A stretch of DNA of 64,000 nucleotides from Meandrina meandrites (Eukaryota > Cnidaria > Anthozoa > Scleractinia > Meandrinidae): positions 15,487,284 through 15,551,283 of the forward strand of contig OY855915.1 in NCBI GenBank assembly GCA_963693305.1. The letters are read 5' to 3'. The position numbers and the translations under genes are program-made. Below the pieces are notes generated by a model. That model searched no databases, was not told the origin of the DNA, and worked only from the letters and a program-made list of their open reading frames with translations. How positions within the stretch are numbered: the stretch's first letter is position 1; each line of letters starts with the position of its first letter. Of the stretch, positions 16,851 to 29,400 are shown in pieces.

Positions 16851-18300
16851 GAGATCAGGCGAAACGACCGCAATTTAACACCCAATCTAACCTGAAAACT
16901 GTATAATCAAACGTATCGGAGTCGTGGTTGCCACCCTCTAAAAATCTCACTGCATCAAAAAGATGAGCACAACAACATTCGCGCACTTCACCACACTCTC
17001 TGGCGGCCATGTTTTGTGCTGAGTGACCGCCCTTTTGCATTTCAAGCGAAACCGCTGACAAGTATGTTTGAGAGCTCAGTGAGTCGAATTTCGCAAAATT
17101 CGAGGGACCAAATTCTGTCAAATTTGGCTTCCTGAATTCTGTCAAATTAAGCACCCAGATTCTACGAAATGAGGGCATTCTAAATTCTGCACAACCGTAT
17201 TTGATAGAACTTGATGTGTAATTTCAAAAAATGTGCCTTTCGCGGAAGAGAAACGACTAAATCGAAATGACAGCTGCTACAATAAAAAGAAAAACTCTAC
17301 TTTAAAATGAAAAAACAATTATGGCGGGGATAACCCCTCATACTTTACAGCCGTTGTTTGGGCTCGTCACGCAAAAAACAACGGCTGAAAAGAAAACTAG
17401 CTTTTTGGGTGTGCAGTCAAGCGTGTCACACAACTTCAGCGACAGCTATTTTTAGCACGGCCGTGGGAATATCGGTACTGATGATGTTACGCTTACAAGT
17501 TAGGGCACGTTTCTACTTCTGGTTGCGAAATTAATAGTGTACCAGTCCAAGTAAAATCGTCACGTGGTTTGGCCGAAATGCACTGGTGACTAGAGTTGTT
17601 TGTTTCTCGCGTTCGAAGAAAGAAACTCGTCCTTGCTTGCAGAAAGGTTTCTGTTTTATATTGATGATGAAAATAATGGAGCCATTTCAGAAACCCGAGA
17701 ATACTTTGTTCTTGTTCTATCTGGCTATTCGTTTGCAATTTCTGGGTCAATTTGGCTTTCTTAGTGAGCGTGTTTGCGATTTTGTGATCATGTTTACGGT
17801 AAATGTTGTCAACAGTTTTCAATCCATGTTTTGATGTACTTAGCGGTTTTCTTTCGGCTTGGAATGAAAGGGGATGGATAGTTAAACATCAAGGTAACCT
17901 TAAAAGTGACTACCAGATATTTTTTTCTGTTTACGTTTGAAGAAATTACTGACGTATTTTTTGTCTTCAACAGTATGGTTCGATCGATCGGTTGCACACC
18001 ATAGTCATATTTACAAGGGAAAGCAGCCTAATTTTAGAACATTTGCACAATTTCTTTTTAAATTGTTTTTGAGTTATTTTTGCAAAAGTAGCTCTTAGTC
18101 GGCGCGATGGACCGTGCACATGAACCATGCACAAATAGCTCAACCCATGAAATAAACCATCCCAACAGGACTAACACCCAGTTCAAGCCACCCAATCAAT
18201 TGAAAAAATAACTCCTGCACGCTTAGCGTGCCTATGTTTTTAGCCCCCTAACGCAGCTGACTTAAAATGATTTTATCTCGATGATCACCAATTCTACTGG
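16850..18300. other. No gene seen; one hairpin repeat
   Basis: CAGCCGTTGTTT (about 17350) pairs with AAACAACGGCTG (about 17380), a small hairpin MITE core. Otherwise only short spurious frames. Confidence 0.5.
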
Positions 18301-18374
18301 CAAGAAGTATGCCATCGCCGCAGTCTTCAGTTGCAAGTGATGTCGAAGTATTTGCTACGGCAAACACAAAACGA

Positions 18375-18868
18375 AAAAACCTCGCGTTAAGTCTGCTGAC
18401 AGGACTGAGAAAGAAACGCACGAACTTCTTGAAGCGTGGGCCCCCAAATTCAGTAAGCTGTGGGGAGTTTCACAACGAAAAAAATAAACATCTGGAACGA
18501 TATCTATTCTTCGTATAAAGAAAGGTGTCCAGAAAGCCAGAGAATGCTACAGCAGGTGAAGAAACGGCAGCAGAATCTAGAGTACGAGTTCAAGCAGTTC
18601 AAGCAGCGATCTCTCTCGACTAGAGAAGATGGAATTCAGAAAATTAAAGAAGGCTTCCCCTATTTCAACATCCTGAGTAAAGAAAGGCGAGAAAGTACGA
18701 CTTCAGACTGGTATGCAGAGTTCTTTTATTGAAATGTGTGGAAAGAGCATGGAACAGGACAACGCAAGATTTGAACGATCAGCTGAAATGTTCCGTGACG
18801 CCCAGAGCTGGCAAATGGAACAAACAAACGCCATAGTTGACATTTTTGAAGATTTAGCATCAAAATAA
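18375..18868 (+). pseudogene. Myb/SANT-like DNA-binding protein of a PIF/Harbinger transposon, frameshifted
   Basis: Reading across three frames gives one protein-like text. HELLEAWAPKFSKLWGVSQR lies around 18420-18475. KINIWNDIYSSYKERCPESQ then continues through an acidic/basic helical stretch (18483-18700), and MEQDNARFERSAEMFRDAQS ends with a stop at 18868. The first break lies in an A-run near 18475. The pattern (trihelix Myb/SANT-like domain plus C-terminal helix) is that of the companion DNA-binding protein of Harbinger transposons. A transposase fragment lies convergently just downstream. Confidence 0.6.
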
Positions 18869-18919
18869 TTGTCTTTATCTAATCGTTTATCTTCTGTTAT
18901 TGAAACGATACATACAATT

Positions 18920-19215
18920 GTTGTGCAAAACTCACCTAGCAATCATAGTCTTTTTTAGGATGCTCGTTTTTTGTCCAACTTTTTCAACGCAATTCTCCAA
19001 CGAACTTTCAACATGCCAAATGCTCGCTCCACTACAGATCGTAGCTCACCGAACTTTAGGTTTTAAGCTTTCTCTGCTCCTGAGTCAGGCGTCCTCTGTC
19101 CGGGTAGGGTTTCACTAGCCAGTTCGTTAGTGAATAGGCACTGTCGCCAGCTAAAAGGGGCCTTATTTCTGTTCCATTTATATTGCCTGTTGGACCACTA
19201 AGAATTTGCGTTCGC
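18920..19215 (-). pseudogene. PIF/Harbinger transposase (DDE_Tnp_4), broken C-terminal part
   Basis: Minus-strand text reads LLAGDSAYSLTNWLVKPYPD and, after a stop and frame break near 19060, VVERAFGMLKVRWRIALKKL. Both are hallmark blocks of the Harbinger nuclease: GDxxY with the catalytic Asp, and ERxFGxLKxRWR with the catalytic Glu. The N-terminal half is missing. Together with the upstream Myb-like relic it marks a dead Harbinger element at about 18.4-19.3 kb. Confidence 0.75.
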
Positions 19216-19269
19216 TGCAAGTTCATAAATCAAACACTCTGTCCTAATTGTCTCAACCATTCCATTTAA

Positions 19270-21395
19270 AAAATGTACAAAAATTTCATTTAATAAAACT
19301 GCTCAAATTTAATACATCTCTTTCACTGCTTTACATTCTACGCCGTGATTTTCCCTTAAAATTAAAGTGTTCAACTAAAAAGCCATTTATAATAAACACT
19401 CCCAACCGACAAGCGATTACAATGAACCAGCAGAAAAGAAAAAACTTTCAATGCAGCAATATTTTTGAACTCCTACTTATAAACAAAAATTATTTGTTCT
19501 TTCACAACACGCACAAAATCCGGCGGCCTCACAAAGCAAATCTTGACATGGCGGGAAAATTCCGCGGCCTCACACAGCAAACGCGCATGGAATGCACCTT
19601 GGAATGCACCTTCTCCCCATCGCATATTCTCGTGTCGTCGTGACAACGTCATGACGACACGAGACAAAAAGGGTCTCTGTAAAATGCTGACCGGATGGCG
19701 GATGATGAATGACGGATGGAAAAAATGCGGATGATAAAATGCGGATGAAAAGATACGGATACTAAGAAAATGAAAAAAATCACAGCAAGATAATACACGG
19801 TTGTTTCTTCTGGACCTCTTCTGATGGCTGGCGGTGAAAATATTTGCGGCAAGAATGAATGCTCTTTTTGGCGCCTATACGCGCTATGGTTATGTCTGAC
19901 TATTGTTCTATGTTAATTGCTATTGGAAATAGCCAGAACAAATTTATCTTACCACTTTGCCGACTCAAAAGAGCAATAAACGGACCGGCAAATCAAAAGT
20001 TTATTGAACTAAAGCATGTTCGAGTAAGTCATTTTGTTGCCCGTATATTGTCTAAAAACTGCTCTCGAGGTAAGCTAAGCCTTCAGTGGCTTCGGAGCTA
20101 TAACATCATTGAAGGTAAGACTTACCTCGGCAATAGCTGGAAGACATTGGTCATGGTTATAACTAAAATGCTGCTCTCGCAAGTTTATAACATACATTTG
20201 ACTCAAAAACTAAAAAGAATCTCTAAATAATAAATTAAAATTGATAAGTATGTACTAATTTAGTCCCCATTGGGATAACGCCTGTCCTCTAATATGGCCG
20301 AGAGAAATTAGTATGATTGCCCGGCCTTCCTAAGGGGAGGGGGCAATGTTATCCTTCGCTCCTCCTTTTCCCCCGTCCCCTAAGATCATTCAGGCTGGAG
20401 GAGTCTGTGATGTCTTGCGCAACCCACCCCCGTACAAATAATGTGTTTGTATAAGCTACTTAAACAGGAACTTCCAATTTACCACAAATTTGTCAAGGGA
20501 GGTTACGGCAAACGGCAAACGCCAAAAATGGAACTTTTGCCGTCTCTCTTTAGTTGTGTGTACAGTAGAGTGAAATTATTTGTATTTGCAATGAATAGTA
20601 TGAGACGTTATTCCATTTTTGTGTGCTTTATTTACGGACAAAAGAAAAGAACTCGAAATTAGAAGCTATCTTTGCCGTCTGCCGATAACGTCATGCTTAA
20701 CCTCTCTGATAAAGTAGCATATTCCCCTAGTGATGACGATTCCAGAACATAGGCGAAGGAAGCAAGGAGGGATACTGAGGCTAGGGGCTTAATAACTCTG
20801 ATAATGAACATGTCCCCCAAGTAAGTTCAGCCCCACTTCAAATCGGGTGATATGCCTTAAAACTGTTCCGGATAAAGCGTTAACATTCAGTTACTTTCTA
20901 TATTTTCACGTGAATAAAATCAACAATTTGAAATGCACAGGCCAAAATGAGGTAACCACGACAGAATTTGTAACTTCTAACGTAAGGATGATAAAGATAT
21001 CAAACTGTCATTAAATCAGGATGCATTATTAAAAAATTTTCCATTTTTTTTTTTCAACAATTTTATTTCACTAGTAGATAGGATAAAGAAAAGTTTGTTA
21101 TTTAGTCCTGGTAACACATACTTCTCTTGCAATAAACAAGTTATGGACTACAACTTGTGGCTTGTTTGTTTCTGTGTTCTTTATAGCAATGCTCTGAGAT
21201 CGATGTTCTACATATTGGGAAATAAGAGAATTTGAAACAAATTGTTAGGGTGAAAAAGCAAATGTGGGAAAGATTAAGTCCAGAACATGCGTTTTGCGTG
21301 TAGCCTGGTTTTTAGATATGACAAAAACAGAATCAATTTTCCTTTCCCCCAATTTACAGCAATTACGGGGCTATTATTCCCGTATAGTAAAGAAA
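19270..21395. other. No gene seen
   Basis: AT-rich intergenic sequence with short spurious frames. GC-richer patches around 20320-20430 may be worn repeats. No domain recognised. Confidence 0.45.
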
Positions 21396-21399
21396 ACCT

Positions 21400-21615
21400 G
21401 GCTATATCAGTGCCCGTAAAGCAGGTATAAAGGGCTCCAATACAGTGCTTTACACGGCTTTTCGACATCAGTAAAGTACAGCTTTGCGCAACTTTATTAC
21501 TAAGTAAAGTTGCGTAAATGTTGCCCCTTAGGTGCGTGAAGTTCCGTAAAGACAAACTTTATGGCAGCTTTACAGCAGCTATACGGAATAGTAAAGTTGC
21601 CATTTCGTGCTGTGG
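21400..21615. repeat. GTAAAG-rich self-complementary dispersed repeat, copy 2
   Basis: Same GTAAAG/CTTTAC alternation as at 11945-12195, with CAGCTTTACAGCAGC and the shared end GTAAAGTTGCCATTTCGTGC. Confidence 0.6.
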
Positions 21616-22859
21616 CGCTCCCTAGACAGTATTTTAAGCACTCCGAAATACTATTTACCACTTATTGTTAAAATTATTTTGAGTGCTACGCAACAAAATA
21701 TATTTTTTGTGACAATTCTCACAGAGCCAATGAACATATACTTACAAGTTATCAAGTCATAGTCAAGAAGGAATCGCTTGGAAACTGACATTAGATCATA
21801 TCGGTGTTGGGATTGTATCACGTCTCCAGTGAGTCTCTTTACTTTTGGAAAACTCCGTTCAAAACTTAACATCACTGGTTTGTCATCTCAAGAAACTTGC
21901 AAAGCGGCTTCTTTTTTCCGGCTTCTTTTTTTTCTAAAAATACACGAGCTTTATCTATTGTTTAATACGATAGTTTTTCATAAACAAAATTGGCGTGTTA
22001 ATTCAGTTATAAGGAGACTTGTCATATTATTTCCATGTCAAGTAAAGATCAATGCGATGGCTTCTAATTTGTTTTCATAGTAATCTTTCTAAATGACAAA
22101 AAAAAACGAAAAAAAATGTAAAAATCACTATGTATAACTATGTATGTATCGATAATAACATGTAAGAGTTCAATCCGCTTTTTATGTGTAATTTGCAATA
22201 CGATCAAGTGAATTTGCAACTTCTTAGATATTTTTGTCCGTTTATCAGTGACTGATATAGCAGAACCTCGCATTAACAATACATACCAAATAAAATATAC
22301 GCTCCGATCCCACACTGCAATATTCACGACGCTGTAAAATAATGGAACTGATGGACACTCTAAAAGAGGAACTGCCGTGGAAAAGTACATTAAATGATAA
22401 TAAGTCAATTGTTTTTTGCTCTTAGCTTAAACAATTGTTGGCCTCTCAATATGTCTCCTGGGCGATTAGGGAGTAGGGTGGGTGGGGGGCATTCTCGTCA
22501 ATTTGGGATAGGTGTATGGCCGAAAGGTTCTTAAGCACTGACTTAATTTAAAGAGAGAACAACAAAAATTAATGCCCTATTTATTGCCAAAAACAAGGAC
22601 CAAAGAAAACAAACTAGCTAAAATTATAAAATCACTTTGTTATGAACGGGTAGTTAATCCAGTTTTAATAAAACGTATCATTTTCGTTACACTACAGTTT
22701 TGGGTAATACTATAAAGGAACCCTATCTAAGGATCAAACGGGATCATTATGCCAAAAGGGAAAAAAGGATACCTTACATAAAGACTGAGAACATCAACAA
22801 CCACACCCTATCCATATACACTAGTTATGCAACGCTTTCGAGTGGTATACATAGAGGAT

Positions 22860-22996
22860 ATTACACGGTGGCGAGAAGATATGAATTTTATGTTCGAGTG
22901 GCAGAAACGATATCTCACGAGTGAGCGCAGCGAACGAGTGAGATATCGTTTTTGCCACGAGAACATAAAATTCATATCTTTGAGCCAACGTGTAAT
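22860..22996. repeat. Palindromic MITE with 59-bp arms
   Basis: 22860-22918 pairs with 22938-22996 (ATTACACG...TATCTCAC against GTGAGATA...CGTGTAAT) with few mismatches. The 19-base centre is itself palindromic (GAGTGAGCGCAGCGAACGAG). Confidence 0.85.
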
Positions 22997-23629
22997 GTTC
23001 TTTTTATTATATAGAGACCACATGTAATTGAAAGTGCCGATTTTTATTTCATTTTTTTCGAAAAATCGAGCAAGTTTTACACATATCGCCGTTCGTCTTC
23101 ACAGAAAATACAAAGCACCCGCGTCCATGATATAGAAACACTTACTGAATTCCAATCAAACAAAATACATAAAATATTTGTCAACTAAATATCGTAACAC
23201 ATAAGAACTGAAAACATCACTGACTTTTGACTTGAATCCGATGCGGCAATGTCTTGACGGCCGATAGTTTTCAACTGCTTTTGTTTTCTTCTTTACAACA
23301 TCTTGCACTTTGTGAAATTCCTTGCGAAGAATTCTCTCTAAAAGCCTTCAAATCGTCAAGGTTTCCATTACCATGTTCTCGTCCTTGAGTTTTTCGGAAA
23401 ACTCATTCTTTTTCGTCGCTTAATTAAACAAATTAAACCTGGTTGTCGATGCTTGCTCACAACAAACCTGAACGACACAAGAAACCAAGTTCATTCAACA
23501 AAGTGGAAATGGCGCGAATCGTGACGTCAATGAGCGATATGACACTCGCAAGCGTGTCATACGGAAAATACGCCACTCGGGTCCCGGATGGAGTGGCGTA
23601 TGGATTCTACGAGTGGTTTAGTTCCCAGT

Positions 23630-23760
23630 AAAACACTCTCGTCCATATAATAATATGGAATATCCCACTTGTCACTTGCCTTTAGGCGAGTGTGTATACG
23701 AAGAAAATACAAGTGACAAGTGGGATATTCCATAGTATACCACGAGAAAGTGTTGTGTAA
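23630..23760. repeat. Hairpin MITE with perfect 22-bp inner arms
   Basis: GGAATATCCCACTTGTCACT (from 23655) is the exact complement of the arm ending at 23731. Outer arms continue as ACACTCTCGT against ACGAGAAAGTGT. Confidence 0.8.
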
Positions 23761-23766
23761 CTATTT

Positions 23767-23909
23767 TATACCATGCCATAGAAAATACGCCGACTAAATT
23801 TTGTAGAGAATAAGACCGCAGCGCACGATGGGAAGGTTGGGTTGAATACCGTCGAATATACAACGGCTTTCCTGTATTCTGATTGGCTGTATTTTCTATG
23901 GCATGGTAT
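23767..23909. repeat. MITE with perfect 21-bp terminal inverted repeats
   Basis: ATACCATGCCATAGAAAATA (from 23767) and its complement ending at 23909 bound a 143-base element that abuts the previous hairpin. Confidence 0.85.
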
Positions 23910-23943
23910 TAATAGGAATACACCAAAAGGAGGGCTGACTTAC

Positions 23944-23997
23944 CGTGACGAAGTTCTTGACTACAAAGGAAGATGAAATTAAGCACCATCGAAGCAT
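23944..23997 (-). pseudogene. Degenerate signal-peptide exon of the secreted-protein family
   Basis: Minus-strand ATG 23997 reads MLRWCLISSSFVVKNFVT and is followed by a GTAAGT donor. It matches the family's signal exon (M-A-R-W-C-F...), but the exon length puts the donor in phase 0 instead of the family's phase 1, so a base was lost. Confidence 0.5.
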
Positions 23998-23999
23998 AG

Positions 24000-25068
24000 T
24001 CTCGTGAGGGGTTTGTGATAGAGAATTGATAATACGTTTCTTTTGCTACAGCTAAAATAATCACTCGTCGTTAAAAATATTTTACACGTTAATTAATTAT
24101 GTACGCTGCTGAAAATAGAACTGCTAAGTGGCCACAAGAGGTAAACCTGCTGCTGGCGGATATGGTTGAGCAGAGCAAAAACTGTGATCACATTTTGACT
24201 ATTCAGGTGTACAAAAGAAATAACTAACAAATAAAATCGTTTTACTGGAAGCAGCAAATTTTACAATCTACCGTAACAAACGATTCCAATGAAGTCGCGT
24301 GTCGAAACGGCATTTACTTTAAGCCAGTTTTCAAATAACTGCTTACATTGTTTATAGAATAAGGGTTTTAACTCTTACTGCACTTGGTTCTACGTTTTAC
24401 ACTGTTGTCAGAAAAATATGTACTGCTGCCATCATGCACCCACGAACTATTTTCTGTTAAATTCTCAATATCTAATGTGCAGTTAGCTTGACTACATAAA
24501 GCACAATGCAATTAAGGATTTGGCTGATATGAAATGGCAAACATGTCGAGAGAATAGAATTTAATTAAATGGATCGAGTATTGTAATTAATTCTTTAAGG
24601 AATTTCTTTTTATCTCATTTTGACTCATCCCGTGCAAATCCTAGCAAATAAACAGGTCCGTAGTTTAACGCGCTTATCAGCCCAGAAATACGTTTCGAGA
24701 AAACAGCCCACGCCAATTTTCATTAAAAGACTTGTAATATGTAAACATTAACTTATACCAGAGAAACCGGGATAACCTTCCAATACTATCTTACGGTAAA
24801 ATACTGCGCATTGTATTTCTCGGATTATACGAGTTTATTTTTATAGATTTCCATGATAGTGGTTTGTTTATATGAAAGGTTGTTATCCAATCTCTAAGTT
24901 TTACACTCGACGAAGAGATATTTTTAACCATAAAAGGTATATTGAAACTTTAACAGGTTAATTTTAAAGTCATTTAATAGCTTTAATTTGTGAGTCGGCG
25001 AAATATCTGGTGACCACAAACAATTGTTTATTAAATTGCTATAGCACAAGCTTCCCAAGATCCAAACT
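24000..25068. other. Intergenic, upstream region of a signal exon
   Basis: No gene. GTGAGTCGGCGAAATATCTG at about 24989 resembles text upstream of other family members (54537-54560, 26340-26360), so a shared promoter block is likely at its right end. Confidence 0.4.
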
Positions 25069-25135
25069 ATGGCGCGATGGTGCTTTATAAATGCGTTGGG
25101 TTTAATCTTCCAATGTATGCATGGACTCGCTCTAG
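25069..25135 (+). CDS. Orphan signal-peptide exon of the secreted-protein family
   Basis: ATG 25069 opens MARWCFINALGLIFQCMHGL, a short basic N-region plus hydrophobic core. The exon ends in phase 1 at a GTAGGT donor, as in the four complete genes of the family. No C-type-lectin or DYHWYR-type exon follows before the next signal exon at 26426. It may splice to a more distant exon or be a leftover of duplication. Confidence 0.5.
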
Positions 25136-26425
25136 GTAGGTATTTTGAGGCGAAACAAATCACTTAAATTCCTGTGTAAAGTCTAACATCGTACTCGTCT
25201 TCATTGGATTTGTTCTTATTTGGTTATCTTTGCGAAGTACACTTTTCCTTTCACCGTGTCCTTCATGGCATTGTCAGTACTTTTTATTGTCAAACGTAAC
25301 AAAATATTACATATGGTTGTGGCTCAACTTATCTTTGGTTGGTTTTTATTTTCCTTTGTTCCATATTCATAACCATACATTACCTTACACAAGAACAAAA
25401 CATAATAAGATTAAACCAAAGATAAAATTGAACCATACCACACACTGTAACATCTGGTCGTAAGTTTTATCCCATATAGTTTGTTTTTATGCCGTGTGAG
25501 AAAACGCGCGGTTCAGGAAATTTTTTCTTCTGAAGGGAAGACGTGTTTTCTTTCATTCCAACCTGACACCATGAGCTTGACAGGTCACTGCAACAGCCTC
25601 TCGATTCTCTGAGATTAACACCTGATTTGTCTAAATACCACTATCAAATCAATGTCGCTGCTTTCTTGCCAGACATTTCATTTGGCTCTGCCACACAAAA
25701 GAAAACGTCCCTCGCATAGAGGGGTTTCGTCGATATCTTAAACTCACATATGAAACAGAAGCGATAGCAAAACGTACTGTTCCGAAGTTGGAACTCTTTT
25801 AAAAGCACTTTTATTTAAAAATATCTATTAAGCAAATATATGTTTGATATCCATTTGCTTCCTACCCCCAACTGCCTTGGAGATGTCATCGACATTCATA
25901 ATCATCAAAGTATTTTCTCTTTTTTTCCTCTCAACAATTTCCAATTTACTGTAGTGTGCTAATTGCTTTTATTGGAATTGTTAAGTAACGTGAAGCATTG
26001 TAATGTATTGTTTCTTTTTTATTTGTACATATGTTTCTTTGTATTGTCTTGCTGTGTTCTACTATAAAAAATAACCTCTCAATTCCTCCCCGTCAAATTT
26101 GATGTCCAAAAATCGAGCGCGAGCCTATTTGGCCTACTTAAACGAGCAACTGGACCATCATTTCTTTCCAACGAGGTACTTTTTATCGTCAATTACAATG
26201 GCTCAACGCCTGATTGGTCAAAACGACATCTTTCTGCTCTACTGAACCGTAACACTCAATAACAGGTTCATGTCGTACAATATTTTAAAGGCCACTTAAA
26301 ACTCTGATTTACGGATTCCTATATCATCTCTGGATGATACAATCTCTGGTGACCACATCTATTGTTATATTGATTGTTCAAAGGAACTTTTTTGACAATT
26401 TGTTTGGCACGGCCACTCTGATACT

Positions 26426-29400
26426 ATGATGAATCGATGGTGCTTTACAGTTGTGCTGGGTTTTACCCTCCTTTTTAATGAAAGACTTGCTAATGGTAAG
26501 CAGAAAAGGGATAAAAGCAAATGTCTTTACATTTTAAACGTGGTTTATTACAGCAAATATACTGTTTATGTCGTTGATCTCAAATTTAGTTCATCGAGTT
26601 TTCGCTTAGTTAACCGAACCCCTCATTTCGTATTTTTTTTCGTAGTCAAGCAGTCTTTCTATTGTAGTTCCACATACTGTTCCAAACAGTTTGACCACTG
26701 CTAACAGGGCAAACTTTCGAAGCAGCTGCAAACATCCAATTGCAAAGTGCAGAATAGATTGTACTTAAAGCTTGTAAAGTACGTGATGTAGATTTAAAAC
26801 ACTGGTATTTAGAAGTAAGATATCAAGTTAACTTGACGTAGAAAAAATAAACGTTTTTAAAACACTAGCTCACAATCAAAAGACTATAGCACGATAGTGC
26901 TTTAAAAACGAGACGAGTTTCATTTTCCACTCTATTCATCCACGTGCTCCCGGTAAGCGATAATCATTTCATTTTCTTATATTCGTTCGATTAATGCTTA
27001 TTCATTTTTTCTATCGAGGTTTCATTTTCCAATTTTATGCTTTACGAAGTTAACTAAGAGCCTTAGAAATACTGCCGCGTCAGAACATATCTTTTATTAC
27101 GTGTATATTAATTTTCCTGCGGCGTAGCTCGACAAAACGCGCGATCTCACAACAAACTAAAAACTCAACATCATTCAATTTTAAACGGAAAAGCAAATGT
27201 CATAATGCCTTGTTTAATTTCTGTATCACAGAAATTACGGATCTTTGTGAAAGGGAAGACTTTTTTTTAGATTTCATGACTTGTTTTTAACGCCCAATAA
27301 ATCCAGAAATTGGAAATGGTTTCTTTAACTGATTAAAAGTCTCATTCTTGACGTGATTTGACCGATATCTTCATGTAACAACAACAAAAACAGCAGCAGC
27401 AGCAGCAGCAACAACAACAACAACAACAACAGAGGCTGGTGTCCCTTTAATGACAATGCAAAGTAAATGTAAACAAGCGTTCTTTTAATCAATCTTTCGC
27501 TGGCTACCTATTGTAAAGTTAAAATTAATTGTCTCCATGCAAAGTTGAAAACTCTGATTACCAATGTAGGTTAGTTTATAATGTAGTATCATTATTGTTG
27601 GTAGCATTATTATAAGTATAATATCATGGGTGACAAATTACTCCTTAATTTTGGCGGGAAATTTCAGCGCTAATTTATAATTTCACATGTGAAATTACAA
27701 AATTGCCATGGCAACGTTTCCCATGTTTCAGTGCCAAGATGGCGTACAGAATTTTAAAAGATGATCTTAAAGCTTAAACTTTGCACATTTCGCTTGAATT
27801 TTACCTTGGCCAGTTTGTTTGGTCGTCTGATAATCTTTTAGCGATAACATGAATGGCATTGAGCGGATTTTTAGCGTTTTACACAGGCGTCGTTTCCAAC
27901 CGGTTCGTTCATGACGATAAACAAGTTAAAAAACTACGGTTGTAAGCGTAATTTGTCACCCATGATATTAAAATGTAATTAAATGGTATACTTGTGAAAT
28001 TAGGAAATAATTTCACTTGCATTTTGTCAAAATGCTAATAATTTCCCTCGCCTGAAGGCTCGGGAAATTATTAGAATTTTGACAAAACGCGCGTGAAATT
28101 ATTTCCTTATTTCACTCGTCACCATTTGATTACCCATACTTATTTTAAGTGGCGCTATTGCAAGTAGTATTATTGTAAGTAGCATTGCTAGTATTATTGT
28201 TGGTAGCATTGTAAGAGTGAAACAATATCTAACAGTTAAATGCGTAATAGTCAAAACTAAATAATAATAAAAAAAAACAATTATGGAATTAGTGTCTAAC
28301 AGTATCTAATAGTATCATAACTATTTCGCGGGTTTATCAAAATCACTCTATAAGTATTATCCTAAGTAGCGTTATTGCAAGTAGTATTATTGTAAATAGC
28401 ATTACTGTAGTTGTGGTAGCATTATTGTAAGAAGTAGATTCTGGTAATCTGTAATGAAATGTAAGTATGTTGAACATGAAGTGTTTTAATGTTGCAAAAT
28501 ATATAAAAACTCATGAGCACCAGGGCCCGGTTGTTCGAAAGAGGGTTAAATTAACCTTGGGTTAGACCTTAACCCGAGGTTAAATTTCTTAACCGTAGGT
28601 TTGTTAACCCGGAGTTAAAAACGCGTTGTTCAAAGCGCGGTTAGTGGTCAGGTTAGTTAACCTCGGGTTAAACGCGGCTAACCCGCGGGTAGCATCCCAT
28701 AATACTCTTCGTTTGTTTTGACAACGAAATGGCTTCCCCCGAAATTGTCGTTTTGGCAGAAGCGCCACGCAAAAAGGCAAGAAAACAAAATTTCAGTCCA
28801 ACCGAGATTGTTACACTTACAGAGAAAGTAGAGGAAAATTTAGCAATTTTACAAAGCAAGCTGACAAACAGTATAACTAACCAGAAAAAAAATGAACTCT
28901 GGAGTAAAATTGCTGCGGCGGTGAATGCTGTTGACTTATCTACGCCGACAGTGTCCCCAATTATTTGCAGAAAACTTCCACTGGCGAAAAATCTCAGTGC
29001 GATAAGTACTTGGTGAAGTGGTGTGAGAGCGTGGTTTCGTGCTGTGCTTCTACGAAGATCTCGAGCTAGAAGGTTTGTTATGCACAAAATCGACTGTCTA
29101 CCAAATCTGTATCGAGCTCGCAACTCTTCGTCAGTGTAGTCATCGATTAAAGAATTATTTGAGAGACGAAGTTTTCGTGGCCTCCTGTGTCCTCGCTCGA
29201 CATTAAAAAACAACAAGTTCGCCATATTGTTTCAATTTTCCTTTATTTAACCCGAGGATAGTGAGTTAACCCACCTAGCTAGGTGGGTTAAATTTAACCC
29301 GCTGTTTACCCCGAGGTTAGTGTTAACTTACCTTCGAACAACAGAACTAACCTGCGGATAAAATTTAACCGGAGGTTAAGTCGATTTAACCCGAGGTTAG

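Noticed and set aside
19859..20230. 123-codon plus-strand open frame
   Set aside because: No recognisable domain, no splice or promoter context, composition like surrounding non-coding DNA.
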